DNA of 64,000 nucleotides from positions 9,362,001 to 9,426,000 of the forward strand of contig JAIQDT010000001.1 in the NCBI GenBank assembly GCA_021521415.1. The letters run 5' to 3'. This stretch comes from Bidens hawaiensis. Taxonomy: Eukaryota > Streptophyta > Magnoliopsida > Asterales > Asteraceae. The position numbers and the translations under genes were made by a program. The stretch's first letter is position 1; the number at the start of each line of letters is the position of its first letter. Under the pieces are notes generated by a model. It saw only the letters and a list, made by a program, of their open reading frames with translations, was not told where the DNA came from and did not search any database. Below, one piece after another: positions 22,838 to 34,212 of the stretch.

Positions 22838-24058
22838 GGCTGCAACAAACGAGTCAAGTTAATAATATATTCATTAAAATAGATAATTATTTATTATATG
22901 GAATATATAAGTTTGATAGAATGAACATCTTGATCAAAGAACAGGGACTAGAAGCATAAATATAGACAATGTGAGTCCTCATTTGTACAATAGTCCCAAT
23001 TATATTAATCATAATATGATCAAAAACGTTTTCGGTCCCTAAACTGAGTTTTCTGTCCAGTAAATGAGTTTTCGATCCATAAGATGAGTTTTCGGTCCAT
23101 AAGTTGAGTTTTCTGTCCAAAACTGTTACTAAGAGACCCTGTACTACCGAGAACATGAGTTTTCGGTTAACCAAATGGGTTCTGTTCAAAGTTTGACTGA
23201 GAACTCTTGAGATTAGTTGATCACAAGGTTCTCTAGTTGACCAAGGGTTTTTGGTCAACAGTTACTGAGAACCCGTGATCCTGAGATCTAAAAGCCGAAT
23301 TAATTGAAAACCCTTTGAATTTCATCTTGAATTTCGAGTCGTATTTCAACAAACTCTAAAACCTCCATTAATAGAAAAACCTGCAAGTCAATAAAAACCC
23401 ATACCAACATAAAATATATCATAATCATCCATCACAGACAAGATTTACCATTCATAATTAAAGAATAATTAATCACACAACTCAACCACCATTTAGTCGT
23501 ATGTATTATTTATTCGAAAACACATTCATTAGTCTCATGTACCTTTTAATATTTGCTAACACCTTAGATGATCAAGTATAGATGAAATATAAGCCAAATT
23601 AGATTAATATCAGAGAGAGAAAAAGATTAATTATGTAATTTTAAAGGCAACGACCAATAATGCAACCTAAAATGCCTTTTAAACATCAAAAATCTTTTGT
23701 TTGGGCCGAAAACCTAATGGGCCGAGAATACCTATATAACAATCACACTTGGGCCAAAACAATTGGGCCAAGAACACACTTACCACATATCAGTTTTTTA
23801 TGAACTCAGATGATAAGCCTGACCCATGTTTGAAATGATCTTTTAAAGCATTTGTTTCGATAAGAATAAACGTGACGTTAAAATAAAACAAAACAAAAAA
23901 ATAATAACATAAAATAATAAAATAAATAAAGGAAAACAAAATAATTTAACCACCCGTCCTTCTTGAAATTATAACATATTTTGAGATCAAATTTCAGCTT
24001 CGATAAGCGAGCAAAATTTTATGAAAAGATTCATTCGTGGAATCATACTGATTAAGAT
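22838..24058. other. Non-coding spacer of Copia M between pol and 3' ORF (left part)
   Basis: No gene seen. A short motif '(t)gagttttcggtccataa' recurs four to five times at about 23030-23110, giving a spurious repeated-peptide frame on the minus strand. The rest is AT-rich. It should have been contiguous with 29043-30409 before the CACTA insertion. Confidence 0.5.
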
Positions 24059-24840
24059 CACTACAACAAAAAGGGCTTTAAGGACCTTTTGTGTGGGACA
24101 CTTGTAAAATAGGGTCCTAAAACCTATTTAATAGGACAAATGAATATTTGGGGTTCTTTTACAATATACGCTACAGAACCGGTGTCCTAAAAAGTTATTT
24201 AATAGGATGGATGATTCTTTGGGGTCGTATTATCATATAACTTAATAAGACACTTAAAATATAAATTCTAATAAAGTAATCTATAAAACATGTAGTTGCT
24301 GGTGTCCCATTATTTGGCAATGTAATAGGGCATTTTATAACTTGAGGTCTTATTATAACATAACTTAATAGGACACTTTGTAGTTAAGTCATAAATGTTC
24401 GGTGTTATAGGACCCTTTCTAGTCGAAGTCATATAAGAACATTACTTAATAGGACATTTTACACTATGGTTATATAACTTTAACCTTTATAAGATGCATA
24501 ACCATTGTGGTGTTATTATAATACACCGTAATAGGACATTTGATATTTTTGTCATAAAACAGCTGGTTTATAGGACGCTTATTCGCTAGAGTTTTATTAT
24601 AACATAACTTAGTAGGACACTTGACACTTGAGTCTTATAACTTTAACCTTTATAGGACGCTTAATCATTGTGGTGTTATTATAATACACCGTAATAGGAC
24701 ACTTGATATTTTAGTCATAAAACATATGTTTTATATGACGCTTATTCGCTAGAGTTTTATTATAACATAACTTAATATGGCACTTGACACTTGGGTCTTA
24801 TAATTTTAACCTTTACACGCGCTACAAAAAAAGTGACTAT
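24059..24840. repeat. Left TIR and subterminal repeat zone of the CACTA element
   Basis: After the TIR, the core taggac(a/g) followed by ctt or ttt recurs about every 40-70 bp, e.g. 'aataggacactt' and 'tataggacgctt', in one orientation. Two internal stretches (about 24470-24590 and 24640-24770) are near-duplicates of each other. Confidence 0.75.
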
Positions 24841-25420
24841 TACAGAATAAACTCTTGAAGACTTATATATCAGTCTCCATTACGTGGTATCCGGGACTGA
24901 TTTATCAGCTACTAATAATATTGGGGACTGATTTTTGTATGTCTAATATTAGTGACCGATAATTAGTCGCTTATATTCTGACACCTCATTGGAGACTGAA
25001 TACCAGTCTTAAGAATGTCTTGGAAATATTTGGTTTTGGAGGCAAACTTATTGGTAATTGAATTTCAGTCCCAATTAGAAAAAGAATAATGGTGCAAATA
25101 TATGACGACTGATATTCAGTATCTAACATGGGAGAAACATATTAAAGACTAAAACCGGTTATTAATATTTGCAAAACGAATCTAATCAAGGACTTATATT
25201 TAGTATTTGGCATATATTCTACCATATTAAAATGGAGGCTGAAAATAAGTCTCAAAAATCATACATAGGACCTTCTTTAGAATGATATTTAGTCTCCCAT
25301 AATTAACTCATATTCTAGAGTTTCAATGAAATATATTAGATACTAAGAATCAGTCGAAAAAATAGAGGAAGACAAATAGCTAGTCTCAAATGCATTTTAT
25401 ATAAAGAAGATTAAAGATGG
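24826..25420. repeat. Unclassified insertion with alternating GACTGA / CAGTC motifs
   Basis: Begins gctacaaaaaaagtgac and has repeated short inverted pairs such as 'gactgaataccagtc', 'gactgatttatcag' and 'gaatttcagtcccaa' about every 40-60 bp. The motif differs from that of the enclosing CACTA, so it looks like a second, nested element with its own subterminal array. I could not define its right end or target duplication. Confidence 0.4.
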
Positions 25421-27210
25421 ATTTATCTGCCTCCATAAGGTTTTATCAAATCAACCATTAGTGAGTAATTCAATTTATTGGTCAACCGGAGTTGATTGTT
25501 GCTTATACATGTTGAGTTTAAGAGAGCATTTTTTATGAGTTTTAAATTGCAATTTTATCAAACCATGGACTTTAGTTGGATCAGTTTTAAATGTGTTTTG
25601 TACATTTCTATGTATTTGTTTTCAAATCATTTACTTACCCCCTTTGGTTATATTCAACCTGAATCAGAATTGTATATGGGGAACTGCTAGACACCACTTA
25701 TCTGAATTACTACTTTTCATCATTACTAGTTACCATTATACATTCATGGCCTGTAGTTGGGCTCTGGCCTAACTAATATCCATCCATCTGTCTTTTTACA
25801 TATTGCACGTGGTACTAACAATTAGGCTCGATATGTGGGTCTTGTTTTGTACAATAATCTTTAAACTTCACTACATTTCCTTTACAGTTGTTAAATGATT
25901 CATCAAAGGATGATTTAGTATATTAAAAGTATTGTGAATTTTGAAGCTTTATTTTTTTTCAATTATCTAACTCATATCCATTGTAGGCAAGTTTCTGCTG
26001 GTGCCAACTCTTCTTTCCAATCGTATGTTGCTTGTGTTTCTGGTGAAGTGTTAGCTCTCTCATTCTGCTTGTTTTTATGTAATCAATTAATGCTATGAAT
26101 CCATTTTTTTATTATTAAAAATACATCATGTTGTAAAAATTTTTGATTGAATTTGTTACTAAATAATACTTGTAGACGCATAAATTTGTGAACCTATCAC
26201 AAAGGATTGAAGGGAAACATTGGAGAAGTCGAACCAGATCATATATCGCTGCTTTGTAGCTTATGTCCATTAGAACGGATGCCAAGGTCAGTGAGAACAA
26301 ATCTTAGTTGTTGTCATATATATTTATTTACTTATTTATGTATTATTTTTAATTAATTTTATTTATTTGTGTAGGTATATAACTCCGTATTTTTATCTTA
26401 ATTTGCAGTGTCCACTTTTTCAAGGGAATGAAGGTTTTCTGATTCTTATCTTAGCCATTTGAAGCCAACTGAGTTGTTAGCGGTATTGCTAACTTTCAAT
26501 TCCATTTTTACTGCAATTTGGATGAAAGTTTACTTGCATAAGTTTATAAGTTAACAATGTCATTCATTCATTTGTAGGATGAAAATGCTATTGAATATCT
26601 CAAGCTAATTGGTGCTTTGGATGAAAATGAAACTTTGACCATATTGAGTATGTTGAATTTCATAAGATTTTGCATTAACTATCTCAAAGTAGTTTTAAAC
26701 TGATTGAATAAGATTTTGGGTCAACCCACAACTTGACCCGTTTGTTAAGGAATTGTGATTGTTCATGTGTCCTTTCGTGAAGGAATTGAGCTTGTTCATG
26801 TGTCCCTTTGTTAAGGAATTGAGCTTTTTCATGTTCGTTGGTGTCCATTCATTAATTTTGTAAACGGACACAAACTAATATTAATGGACACTAACGAACA
26901 CAAACGAACGTAACCGGACACTAAAGTACATTAACGGACTCAAACGAGCATAAATAAAAAAGTATACATTAATTACAGAATGGTTGTAATCTAACTTGAC
27001 AAATTTAAACTTTCCGGCATAAACGAATTCAAATCAGCGAATAGCTGAATGATTGTTCACGGACATAAATGAAGGATCGGGACATGCTATCATATTTGGT
27101 TATTTAGCTAAATGAGCAAAAACTTTGTTCTATGCTCGTTCATTTATTAAATATTTTCAAAATTATTTTTTATCTGGCTACTTTGACCCATTTTGTTAAT
27201 TCTTTGATTC
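25421..27210. other. CACTA interior without recognised gene
   Basis: AT-rich DNA. A diverged direct repeat 'gaattgagcttgttcatgtgtcc' occurs two to three times near 26745-26840, and 'acggacactaacgaacacaaacgaac' type repeats at 26865-26950. Possible exon remnants could not be assigned. Confidence 0.4.
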
Positions 27211-27224
27211 ATGTCATGTCGTAG

Positions 27225-27387
27225 AGAATACATCCAACTGAACTTTAAATGTGAAGAACTTACTAGTACCGTGGTCCAGTTAGAAGCCCAGGTGTCGGAG
27301 ATGAAAGGGTCGAAGCATGATTCTAGTGTTCCACTTGTTACATCGTCATCTTTCCCCATTGTAACCAGTGGACCTTCACGTTTACGG
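27225..27387 (+). pseudogene. Probable exon of CACTA TNP-like protein (coiled coil)
   Basis: Translation REYIQLNFKCEELTSTVVQL continuing EAQVSEMKGSKHDSS, bounded by an AG at 27223-27224 and a GT at 27388-27389. The heptad-like spacing and the position upstream of the C-terminal exon fit the coiled-coil part of plant En/Spm second-ORF proteins, which bind subterminal repeats. Short, so only moderately certain. Confidence 0.45.
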
Positions 27388-27800
27388 GTATTTTTCTATA
27401 TAAATCTTTAGTGTTTCCTATTTTGTAAGTTATCTTTCGTACTTCATCAGAAATATATTATAAACAATAAGCACGTCACTATATTTTGCACAAAGTACAT
27501 GGTCAAAAATAGGATTAGTATGTAATTTGGATACTTTGTTAGACTTAGGATATGTAGAAGCTATGAAATAGAGGTAAATCTTTAGCTTGTAGACTCATCC
27601 AAAAATTGATTGTAAGTTAGTGATTAAATAACTGTTACATTGGGCTACACTAGAAAACAACGTCTATTGATGTTTTTTTTTCAGATTATTTTTTCTACAA
27701 AATGTTAGTCTGCTAGTGTAAAACCTTCTTTTTTGTAAAATGATTTTTGATCTATAATGACTCGGGTTAATATAATTATTTTTTGAAAACTAAAATCTAG

Positions 27801-28022
27801 GTCGGAGATAAAGTTTTCCTCAAAAGCATTCTAAACCCTACGGAGCATGTAGCAAGAGGGTGGGTGAAGAGCCTGGACACAAATGAGCTATTTGTTGGTG
27901 TGAGGTAAATGTTCAAGTACCAATAAAAATAGATGAAAAGTTGGTGATGACCATATGGGTTATTTTCAAAAATTCAAGATTGTATTGGTGCATCCATCGC
28001 ATGGCCTTGCCCATTCATTTAG
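27801..28022 (+). pseudogene. C-terminal exon of CACTA TNP-like transposase protein (plant transposase, En/Spm)
   Basis: After a plausible acceptor (tctag at 27796-27800) the frame reads VGDKVFLKSILNPTEHVARG, then DTNELFVGV, and after a small frameshift EVNVQVPIKIDEKLVM; after a second shift QDCIGASIAWPCPFI and stop at 28020-28022. 'VGD.V.LKS..NP...VA.G' and 'IGASIAWPCPFI' are hallmark blocks of the plant En/Spm second gene (Ptta-type). Frameshifts show that it is dead; it identifies the superfamily independently of the TIRs. Confidence 0.75.
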
Positions 28023-28129
28023 GTATGTATTTGTTAAAATCCTGTTACGAATAATTTTAATAACATGGAACTTAATGCTTATACATGGATGGTTTATTTG
28101 TAGGTAGTCCGTGAGGATTGAGGACGCAT

Positions 28130-29042
28130 GATGACTCGGGATTTTATGGTGCTTGTTTCTTTTATTGCTTTTTTTGTTGAATGTTACAAGAGTTTTTATT
28201 GGATAATGTTATAACTTATTTATGTTTAGTGTTTTCGTTATGAACAAGCTTATTTAATATAATGAGGTTTTATTTCTTTCAATATTTGGATGTCCAGAAA
28301 CGTATCGTAATATTGTATGTGTGGACGTTTAAAAAAAGGTTGTATAATATGATTTGTTAGGACTTCGAATTTTTGTCCTATTAAACGTTAGAATATTGTA
28401 AAAGTGTCATAATATGTTTTTTTAGGACGTTGTTTAAGTTGTTCATAGACATATTATGTGACCATAAAATTTTGTTTCATAATCTTGTTTGGGATATTAG
28501 GACCCTTTTCTTGGTACTTTAATGTTCCATCATAAGGGTCCTATAAATTAATTTTTAAGGATACTTGTATGTGTGTCAAAAGTTTACAATTAGGTAAGCA
28601 CATATCAAAATATTATAAAAGTGTCCTAATATGTTTTTATTGTGACACTTTTATTGTGACACTTTTTGATATCAGGACTTTTTTCTTGGTACTAGAGTAC
28701 CTATAATATTACATCATAAGGGTCTTATAAATTAATTTTTTAGGACGCTTGTATGTGTATTAAAAGACTAAAAGTGGGTACACACATGTTAAAACATTGT
28801 AAAAGTGTCTTAATTTGTTTTTATTAGGACGCTTTTTGGGTTGTTAATAGATATTTTGTGCGACCATAAATTTGGTTTCATAATCTTATTTGGGATATCA
28901 AGACGCTTTTTGAGTTCCGAGACTTATTACGACCCCTTTAACATGAAATGCTTTTCTCGTTAGTCCTATTAAATGAAAGGCCCTATAAAATAGCATCTTA
29001 GGACGCTTTTGTGCGTACTAAAAAGCCCGTTTTGTTGTAGTG
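28130..29042. repeat. Right TIR and subterminal repeat zone of the CACTA element
   Basis: Repeated 'ttaggac(g/a)ctt' and 'gtcctaat' motifs between 28360 and 29020, then the inverted terminal repeat ending TAGTG at 29038-29042. Segments around 28400-28570 and 28640-28850 are partial tandem copies. Confidence 0.75.
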
Positions 29043-29456
29043 GATGCTTTCACAATGATTCATTTTTCAACATTATTATGACGTAGAGAGACATGTTGAT
29101 AGTAGGTATTAAGATACTTTGCATAATTTCCATTGCATCAGTGATACGAAATAGGTTCAACTAAGCATAAAGCTTAGATGGACATCACTTATGGACCCCT
29201 TCTCAAAGCTTATTTCGCTTTCCCCAGATCGCCCCAATTTGACTCCAACCTCCTAGTGCTTGATCAAAAGACTTTCTCTATACAAACAAATTTTTTGAGC
29301 ATTAAGGTTGAACGTTGGACTTACAAGCCATCCGAACTTACAGACCTTGCATTTAGAGTGTTTAGAGCTAATTATAATGCCCCACCCATGTAGTTCTAGT
29401 ATGACCCTTTATGCTTTTGAAAGACGAATTTTAATAACACAATATTATATAATAAA

Positions 29457-29491
<35 letters not shown>

Positions 29492-30409
29492 CTTAGAAAC
29501 ATAATATTTTTGGAGATCAAGACACTAACAAGCTCGTGTATGACTGGGTAATTGCTTTTCTGCCTATCATACGGGGAGATGTATTTAGAGACATTCACAT
29601 ATCTTCAAAATGACTTACCATAGTAAGTTTAGCAGATTTAGTTTATATCACTTCAACTTTTACGCATCATGGAAAGCTACCATACATATCAATGACTGTT
29701 CAAAAACATTTTTAGCCTAGTAACTCACGTTAGGCACACAGAATCAATTTATCTATCATTTTCCAAAGGTTGGATTAAGTATTCATTTGAAAATATTTTG
29801 AGCTTCCAAAGATCTTTTAATTGAATAATCATGTCACTTCCCAGAATATATTTTAGAAGACCTTTTAAATTCAGTCACCCCAACCACTTTCAGTCTTCAG
29901 TTAAATGGCTATCATGTATGTCTACAAGTAGATGACGGGACCAAAAATGTAAAAGTACATGTACCTCGAACTTAAGTAACTGACATATTTTAAGCAAAAA
30001 AAATTAAACAAAACACACAACAGTTGCCCCGGTCACCTACAGTCTTCAGGTGAATAGCTATCCCGTATGTCTACAAGTAGATAACAGGACCAAACATATA
30101 CAAGTATATGTCCCTCAAACTTAAGTGACCTACAAATTTTAAGCAAAAGAGTGTATCATTTTTTTTAAGATTTTATAAGAACACACGTATACTCTTTTTG
30201 AAATTTTTTTAATTTTCTCCCCCCCCTAAATTTGTTCAAAAATTTTACCAGAAAAAAACTTTTATGTACAATTTTAACTTCAAGAGGACTCAATTGTCGA
30301 AATGAATCATTTTAAGAAACTCTACCAAGCACATAAAATCTGGCTGTTCCGACCGCTTTCGTAAATAAGTCTGCCACATTATTATCAGTGTGAACTTGTT
30401 CAAGATGAA
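29043..30409. other. Non-coding spacer of Copia M (right part) with tandem duplication
   Basis: Contains two direct copies of about 115 bp, at roughly 29892-30002 and 30038-30148: each starts 'gtcttcag(g/t)(t/g)(a/g)aa' and includes 'tgtctacaagtagat(g/a)a' and 'acttaagt(a/g)ac'. A TA repeat lies at 29461-29490. No gene is recognised. Confidence 0.5.
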
Positions 30410-30936
30410 TCAATTTTCGGTTGTAATAGTCACAAATAAAATGAATTTTGATGTCAATGTGATTGGTTTTTGAATGTTGATAGGATTTTTAACAATAGCA
30501 ATAGCAGCATTATTATCACAAAATATTGGAGTGTCCAAAAATTCCAAACCATAATCCAGCAATTGATGTTGCATCAGGATAACATGTGAACAGCATGCAG
30601 AAGCAACAACATACTCAGCCTCAAAAGTGGATGTGGACACCGTTTGTTGTTTATTGCATTGCCATGAGAAGAGTCGATCACCCAAGAATTGACATCCAGC
30701 AGGCGTAAATTTCCTGTCAATATCATCACCTCGATAATTGCTGTCAGCAAAAGCATATAAATCAAATCTGAATTTTTAGGATACCAAAGACCTAGCTTCA
30801 GTTGCCCTTTCAGATATATACAAATTTGTTTAACAACAATTATGTGAGAAAGTTTAGAATTATCCTGGAAACACACGCATTGACAAACTGTGAACATGAT
30901 ATCTGGACGACTGGTGCATTGACAAACTGCGAACAT
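30410..30936 (-). pseudogene. RNase H and end of RT, Copia M pol
   Basis: Minus-strand frames: PDIMFTVCQCVCFQDNSKLS and LKGQLKLGLWYPKNSDL (RT-RNase H connection), then GDRLFSWQCNKQQTVSTSTF, EAEYVVASACCSHVILMQHQ, LLDYGLEF and FCDNNAAIAIVKNP. This matches the end of Ty1/Copia Pol: S(T/S)xEAEY is the catalytic Glu motif and (Y/F)CDN carries a catalytic Asp. One frameshift near 30680. The strong 'CCxxxxxMQxQLLDYG' text resembles SIRE/Tork-like Copia. Confidence 0.85.
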
Positions 30937-31010
30937 TGATCGATAGTATGTTTGATCTACGGAGTACCCTTCAAGATCAGATGAAAGAAGAGGTATTTCC
31001 GCCGTATGAG

Positions 31011-31724
31011 TTACCGCACTCTTAGAATCTTGGAACTTGATTTAGCCAACATGTCTTCGACATATTTTCCTTGATGTAGCAAAATTCTTGTAGAACTCTG
31101 ATGAACCCGTAATCCCAGAAATTTCGTCATCTCCCCCAACGAGCTCATCTCAAATTCAGAACATATAGTAGTACCGGTGGAGCCCAAATTGATGTCGTCT
31201 ACATAAATCTGAACCAAGATAAGATATTTCCCAACAGTTATAAGGAACAAATTATGATCGATGGTTCCTCGCTTGTACCCATGCCCCAATAGATGAGGTG
31301 TCAACCTTGCATACGCTGCCCGAGGCGCATGATGAAGTCCATAAAGAGCTTTGTCTAACTTGTAAACTTAAGTAGGATGCTTTTAGTCAACAAAACTTAG
31401 TGGTTGGTCCATAGAAATTTCCTCTTTTATTTCTCCATACATAAATGTTGTCTTGACATCCATTTGGTAAACCGTGAACCCCATATAGGAAGCATATGCT
31501 AAGAAAATCTGAGTGGCCTCAAGACGAGACACTGGAGCATACACTACAATGTAGTGTAACCCTTCAACCTGACGAAAACCACGAACCACAAGTCGTGCTT
31601 TGTTACGAACAATAACCCAGTATCGTTTTGCTTGTTTATTAAAAATCCATCTTGTATCCAAAGCCTTTTTCCCGACGGGCAGCTCAACCAATCTTCGAAC
31701 CTTGATTTTCTCAAACTGATTCAA
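31011..31724 (-). pseudogene. Reverse transcriptase, Copia M pol
   Basis: Two frames. First: KIKVRRLVELPVGKKALDTR, WIFNKQAKRYWVIVRNKARL, GFRQVEGLHYIVVYAPVSRL, QMDVKTTFMYGEIKEEI. After stops near 31380, the second: YKRGTIDHNLFLITVGKYLI and the catalytic LVQIYVDDINLGST, then EMSSLGEMTKFLGLRVHQ. The catalytic YVDD is intact, but the central palm segment around LYGLHQAPRAWY is damaged (31305-31383). Confidence 0.88.
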
Positions 31725-31779
31725 TTATTCATGCATGGCATCTACCTAGCTTGGTTCTTGTAAAGCTATTTCAACTAAC

Positions 31780-32208
31780 TTAGGTTGAATATGAGAGATG
31801 ATATCGGAAAATAGACAACTGTTGATGTGTCCTGTCTCTAGTTGAGACGTTTGCTTCAAGGGGACCTATGATATTTTCGATTGGATGATTCCGTTGAATT
31901 CTTGCCAGAATAGAATGACCGGGAACGAAACTTGTATAAGGTCGATTTGTTGGATCTTCAAGGATTTCAGAAAGGGGATTCTTCCATCCATATGTCGTAG
32001 TACTATGCGAGTACGAGGTACTTGCAATGTACTCATTTGGTATGACATACGGGAAGAGAGTGCTACCAAAGATTTGATGAATGTCACTCTCCCCCTCAAC
32101 TGATGAAGCATCAGCTACAGAAGTGTCAGTGGTGTGTAGTTCACGTACAATAGAAAACTCATGTGAAGACACAGTCTCAGTAACACCTTCCTGTTGACTT
32201 GCAGACAA
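31780..32208 (-). pseudogene. Linker between integrase and RT, Copia M pol
   Basis: 142-codon frame rich in Ser, Thr and Glu, with RTHQQLSIFRYHLSYS at its C-terminus and PIENIIGPLEANVSTRDRTH in the middle, resembling the usual 'HP...IIG....V.TR' block at the start of Copia RT. Low complexity otherwise. The frame is separated from the RT frame by stops. Confidence 0.65.
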
Positions 32209-32549
32209 TGGCTAAGTAGAATCCAATGATTCTGACGGGTCTATACTCAGCACTGGAGACATATGAGAATCAGTAGGGTTGTCATCTTCTTCACTAACAA
32301 TATTGAAGCACCAGCGCCTGAGTTTTATGTATCAACAACTGGAAACACATTAAATGGCTTAAAAAATTCATTATAATCGAATAACCACGAAGGCCCGACA
32401 CGAGCATCAGTCCCATTTTCTTCTAACCAGCGCACATCATAAGATTCGGCTATATGCTTCGTTGTCTTGTTGTAAACTTTGTAAGTAGTGCGACCAACAT
32501 ATCCAACAAAATTGCAATTACCACCTTTAGCTCCAAACTTTGGAGTCGT

Positions 32550-33358
32550 TTAGAGATTTAGTAGAGTACACGGACAACCAAAAGCTCGAAAGTGTGCAAC
32601 AGTAAGCTTGTGCCCATAAACAATTTCACAGGGAGTCTTCATCTGTGATTTGTTGATTAACACTCGATTTTGATCATAACAGACTGTGTTAACTACTTCA
32701 GCCCAGAATAACAGCGGTAGCTTTGAATCACATAACATAGTCCTTGCAACCTCGATAAGAGTTTTGTTCCTTTTCTCAGCAACACCATTTTGTTGTGGTG
32801 TGCGAGCTGAGTACTTCATTTTCGGCACAAAAATAATTCAACGTTGAGTTCTTGAATTCTGTGTCGCTTTCAGAGTAATTCCCTTTAGCTTTATACTGAG
32901 TTGGTACTCCATGAGCACCATAAAGCGTTTTATCACTTCTGTAGTTTCACTCTTATTTAACATGAAAAACTCCCAAGTAAAACGAGAGTAGTCATCAGTA
33001 ATAACCAGACAATAAGAGCTGCGAGAAACACTCAATACATAAACCGAACCAAACAAATCCATATGTAGCAATTGAAAAACTGAGAAAATGGTATTAACCA
33101 GTTCTGGTTTGTGACACTTAGATGTTATTTGCCCAAAGCACAAGCTACACATTTCTCAATTGTTATAAAATCCTTGACAGGCAAACCACGCTCCAAGTTG
33201 TTTTTAGCAAGACGGTTTAAGTTTTTATTGTTTGCATGACCAAGCCAGAGATGCCAAAGCATGTCATTATGTTCTGACAATTTCGAAAATAGACAAGTGA
33301 TTTCATCAGGAACATTTTTATTCATGTCGATAGCGTAAGCATTAATTTGTTTTCTTTG
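32550..33358 (-). pseudogene. Pre-integrase and integrase of Copia M pol (5' truncated)
   Basis: Starts mid-protein at about 33358 with QINAYAIDMNKNVPDE. Then LWHLWLGHANNKNLNRLAKN and CVACALGK (zinc-binding H-H-C-C), LLHMDLFG (first catalytic Asp), ITDDYSRFTWEFFML, and, after a frameshift near 32835, YSARTPQQNGVAEKRNKTLI (catalytic Glu), FWAEVVNTVCYDQNRVL and LTVAHFRAFGC. Gag, protease and the 5' LTR are absent: homology ends sharply at 33358 and unrelated DNA follows. Confidence 0.85.
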
Positions 33359-33654
33359 AGATCGGTAGATTAGAGGTGCTAGGGTGCTTAGGGTTTCTTT
33401 TAGTTATAATATATATTATTAACTCATGCAAGGCTTCACACAAATGGGTCGGGCCGGGCTTCAAGTTGGTTCTTCAAACTTGATCATACGAGCCTCTTTT
33501 ATCTTCTAAAACCCGAACCTTTTCTCTTTTAAAACTAGTCACCTACACAAAATAATAAGCATTGTAAGATCAAGTTAAAACGAGTTAAAAACATTATTTA
33601 TTATATAATTAAGCCATTAAAGGATGATAAAAAGGTATGGAAAATAAGTGTGTT
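33359..33654. other. Spacer between two Copia remnants
   Basis: About 300 bp of AT-rich sequence with no recognised feature; the truncation point of Copia M lies at its left and that of the Ale-like Copia at its right. Confidence 0.5.
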
Positions 33655-34209
33655 TTACAACACAACATTGCCCTCGCTCCAACCCTTGCGTATTCCTTGA
33701 TTATCCATCCACCCACCACGGATATAAATGTTTTGACTTACACACCAAACAAATAATAATTTCCCGCCACGTCACTTGTTGAGACTACCTTCCCGTTTGC
33801 ATCCACTATCACACCCACTCCCTCCTATGATTTCTTAAACACTTTTCCTTCACAACTTTGGGAATTTGTCCAGCCTAATTCTACAAGCTCATCATCTTCC
33901 CACATGTCCTCTAGTCCACTGACCCAACCTTTCTCTCCCACGCCTCCAACCCACACATCTCCAACCAATTTCACTATAAATCCTTCCTCACCAAACATAA
34001 CGTCCACAACCTCCAGCCCCATTTCAGCTTCTACTAACCCCACAATCCACATCCCAACTACCGCCTAAATACCACCACCTAATCACACATATCCTCCACA
34101 AATATCATATGTATCTCAACCTCACCAACCTACTTCCAACAATATTTCCACTCCACCTCCTACTCCAAACAACACCACCTTCCAGCCATCTTGTACTATT
34201 CGAACGCGG
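33655..34209 (+). pseudogene. Integrase C-terminus and linker of Ale/Retrofit-like Copia
   Basis: Starts mid-gene: HCPRSNPCVFLDYPSTHHGY followed by KCFDLHTKQIIISRHVTC, matching the Copia 'GKGYRCLDL....IISRHV' block. After a stop and shift it becomes a Ser/Pro/Thr-rich linker (TTFPFAS ... ISTPPPTPNNTTFQPS) ending IRTRAMDGISKPKRHFNL, the typical lead-in to Copia RT. Opposite in strand and different in lineage from Copia M. Confidence 0.75.
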
Positions 34210-34212
34210 GCT

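Larger units (their letters stand above)
24059..29042. mobile_element. EnSpm/CACTA DNA transposon, non-autonomous, 4984 bp
   Basis: Terminal inverted repeats start CACTACAACAAAAAGGGCTT at the left; the right end read inward is CACTACAACAAAACGGGCTT, one mismatch. The flanking 3-bp duplication GAT (24056-24058, 29043-29045) has the correct size for this superfamily. Subterminal zones at both ends contain many copies of a 'taggac(a/g)ctt' motif, as expected of transposase-binding arrays. No main (TNPD/tnp2-type) transposase is present; only remnants of the second, TNP-like gene remain. Orientation is plus if judged by those remnants. Confidence 0.9.

Noticed and set aside
22887..23258. 123-codon minus-strand frame with repeated 'LDRKLxLxTEN' text
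   Set aside because: Arises from the short 'gagttttcggtccataa' repeats in the Copia spacer; no homology recognised.
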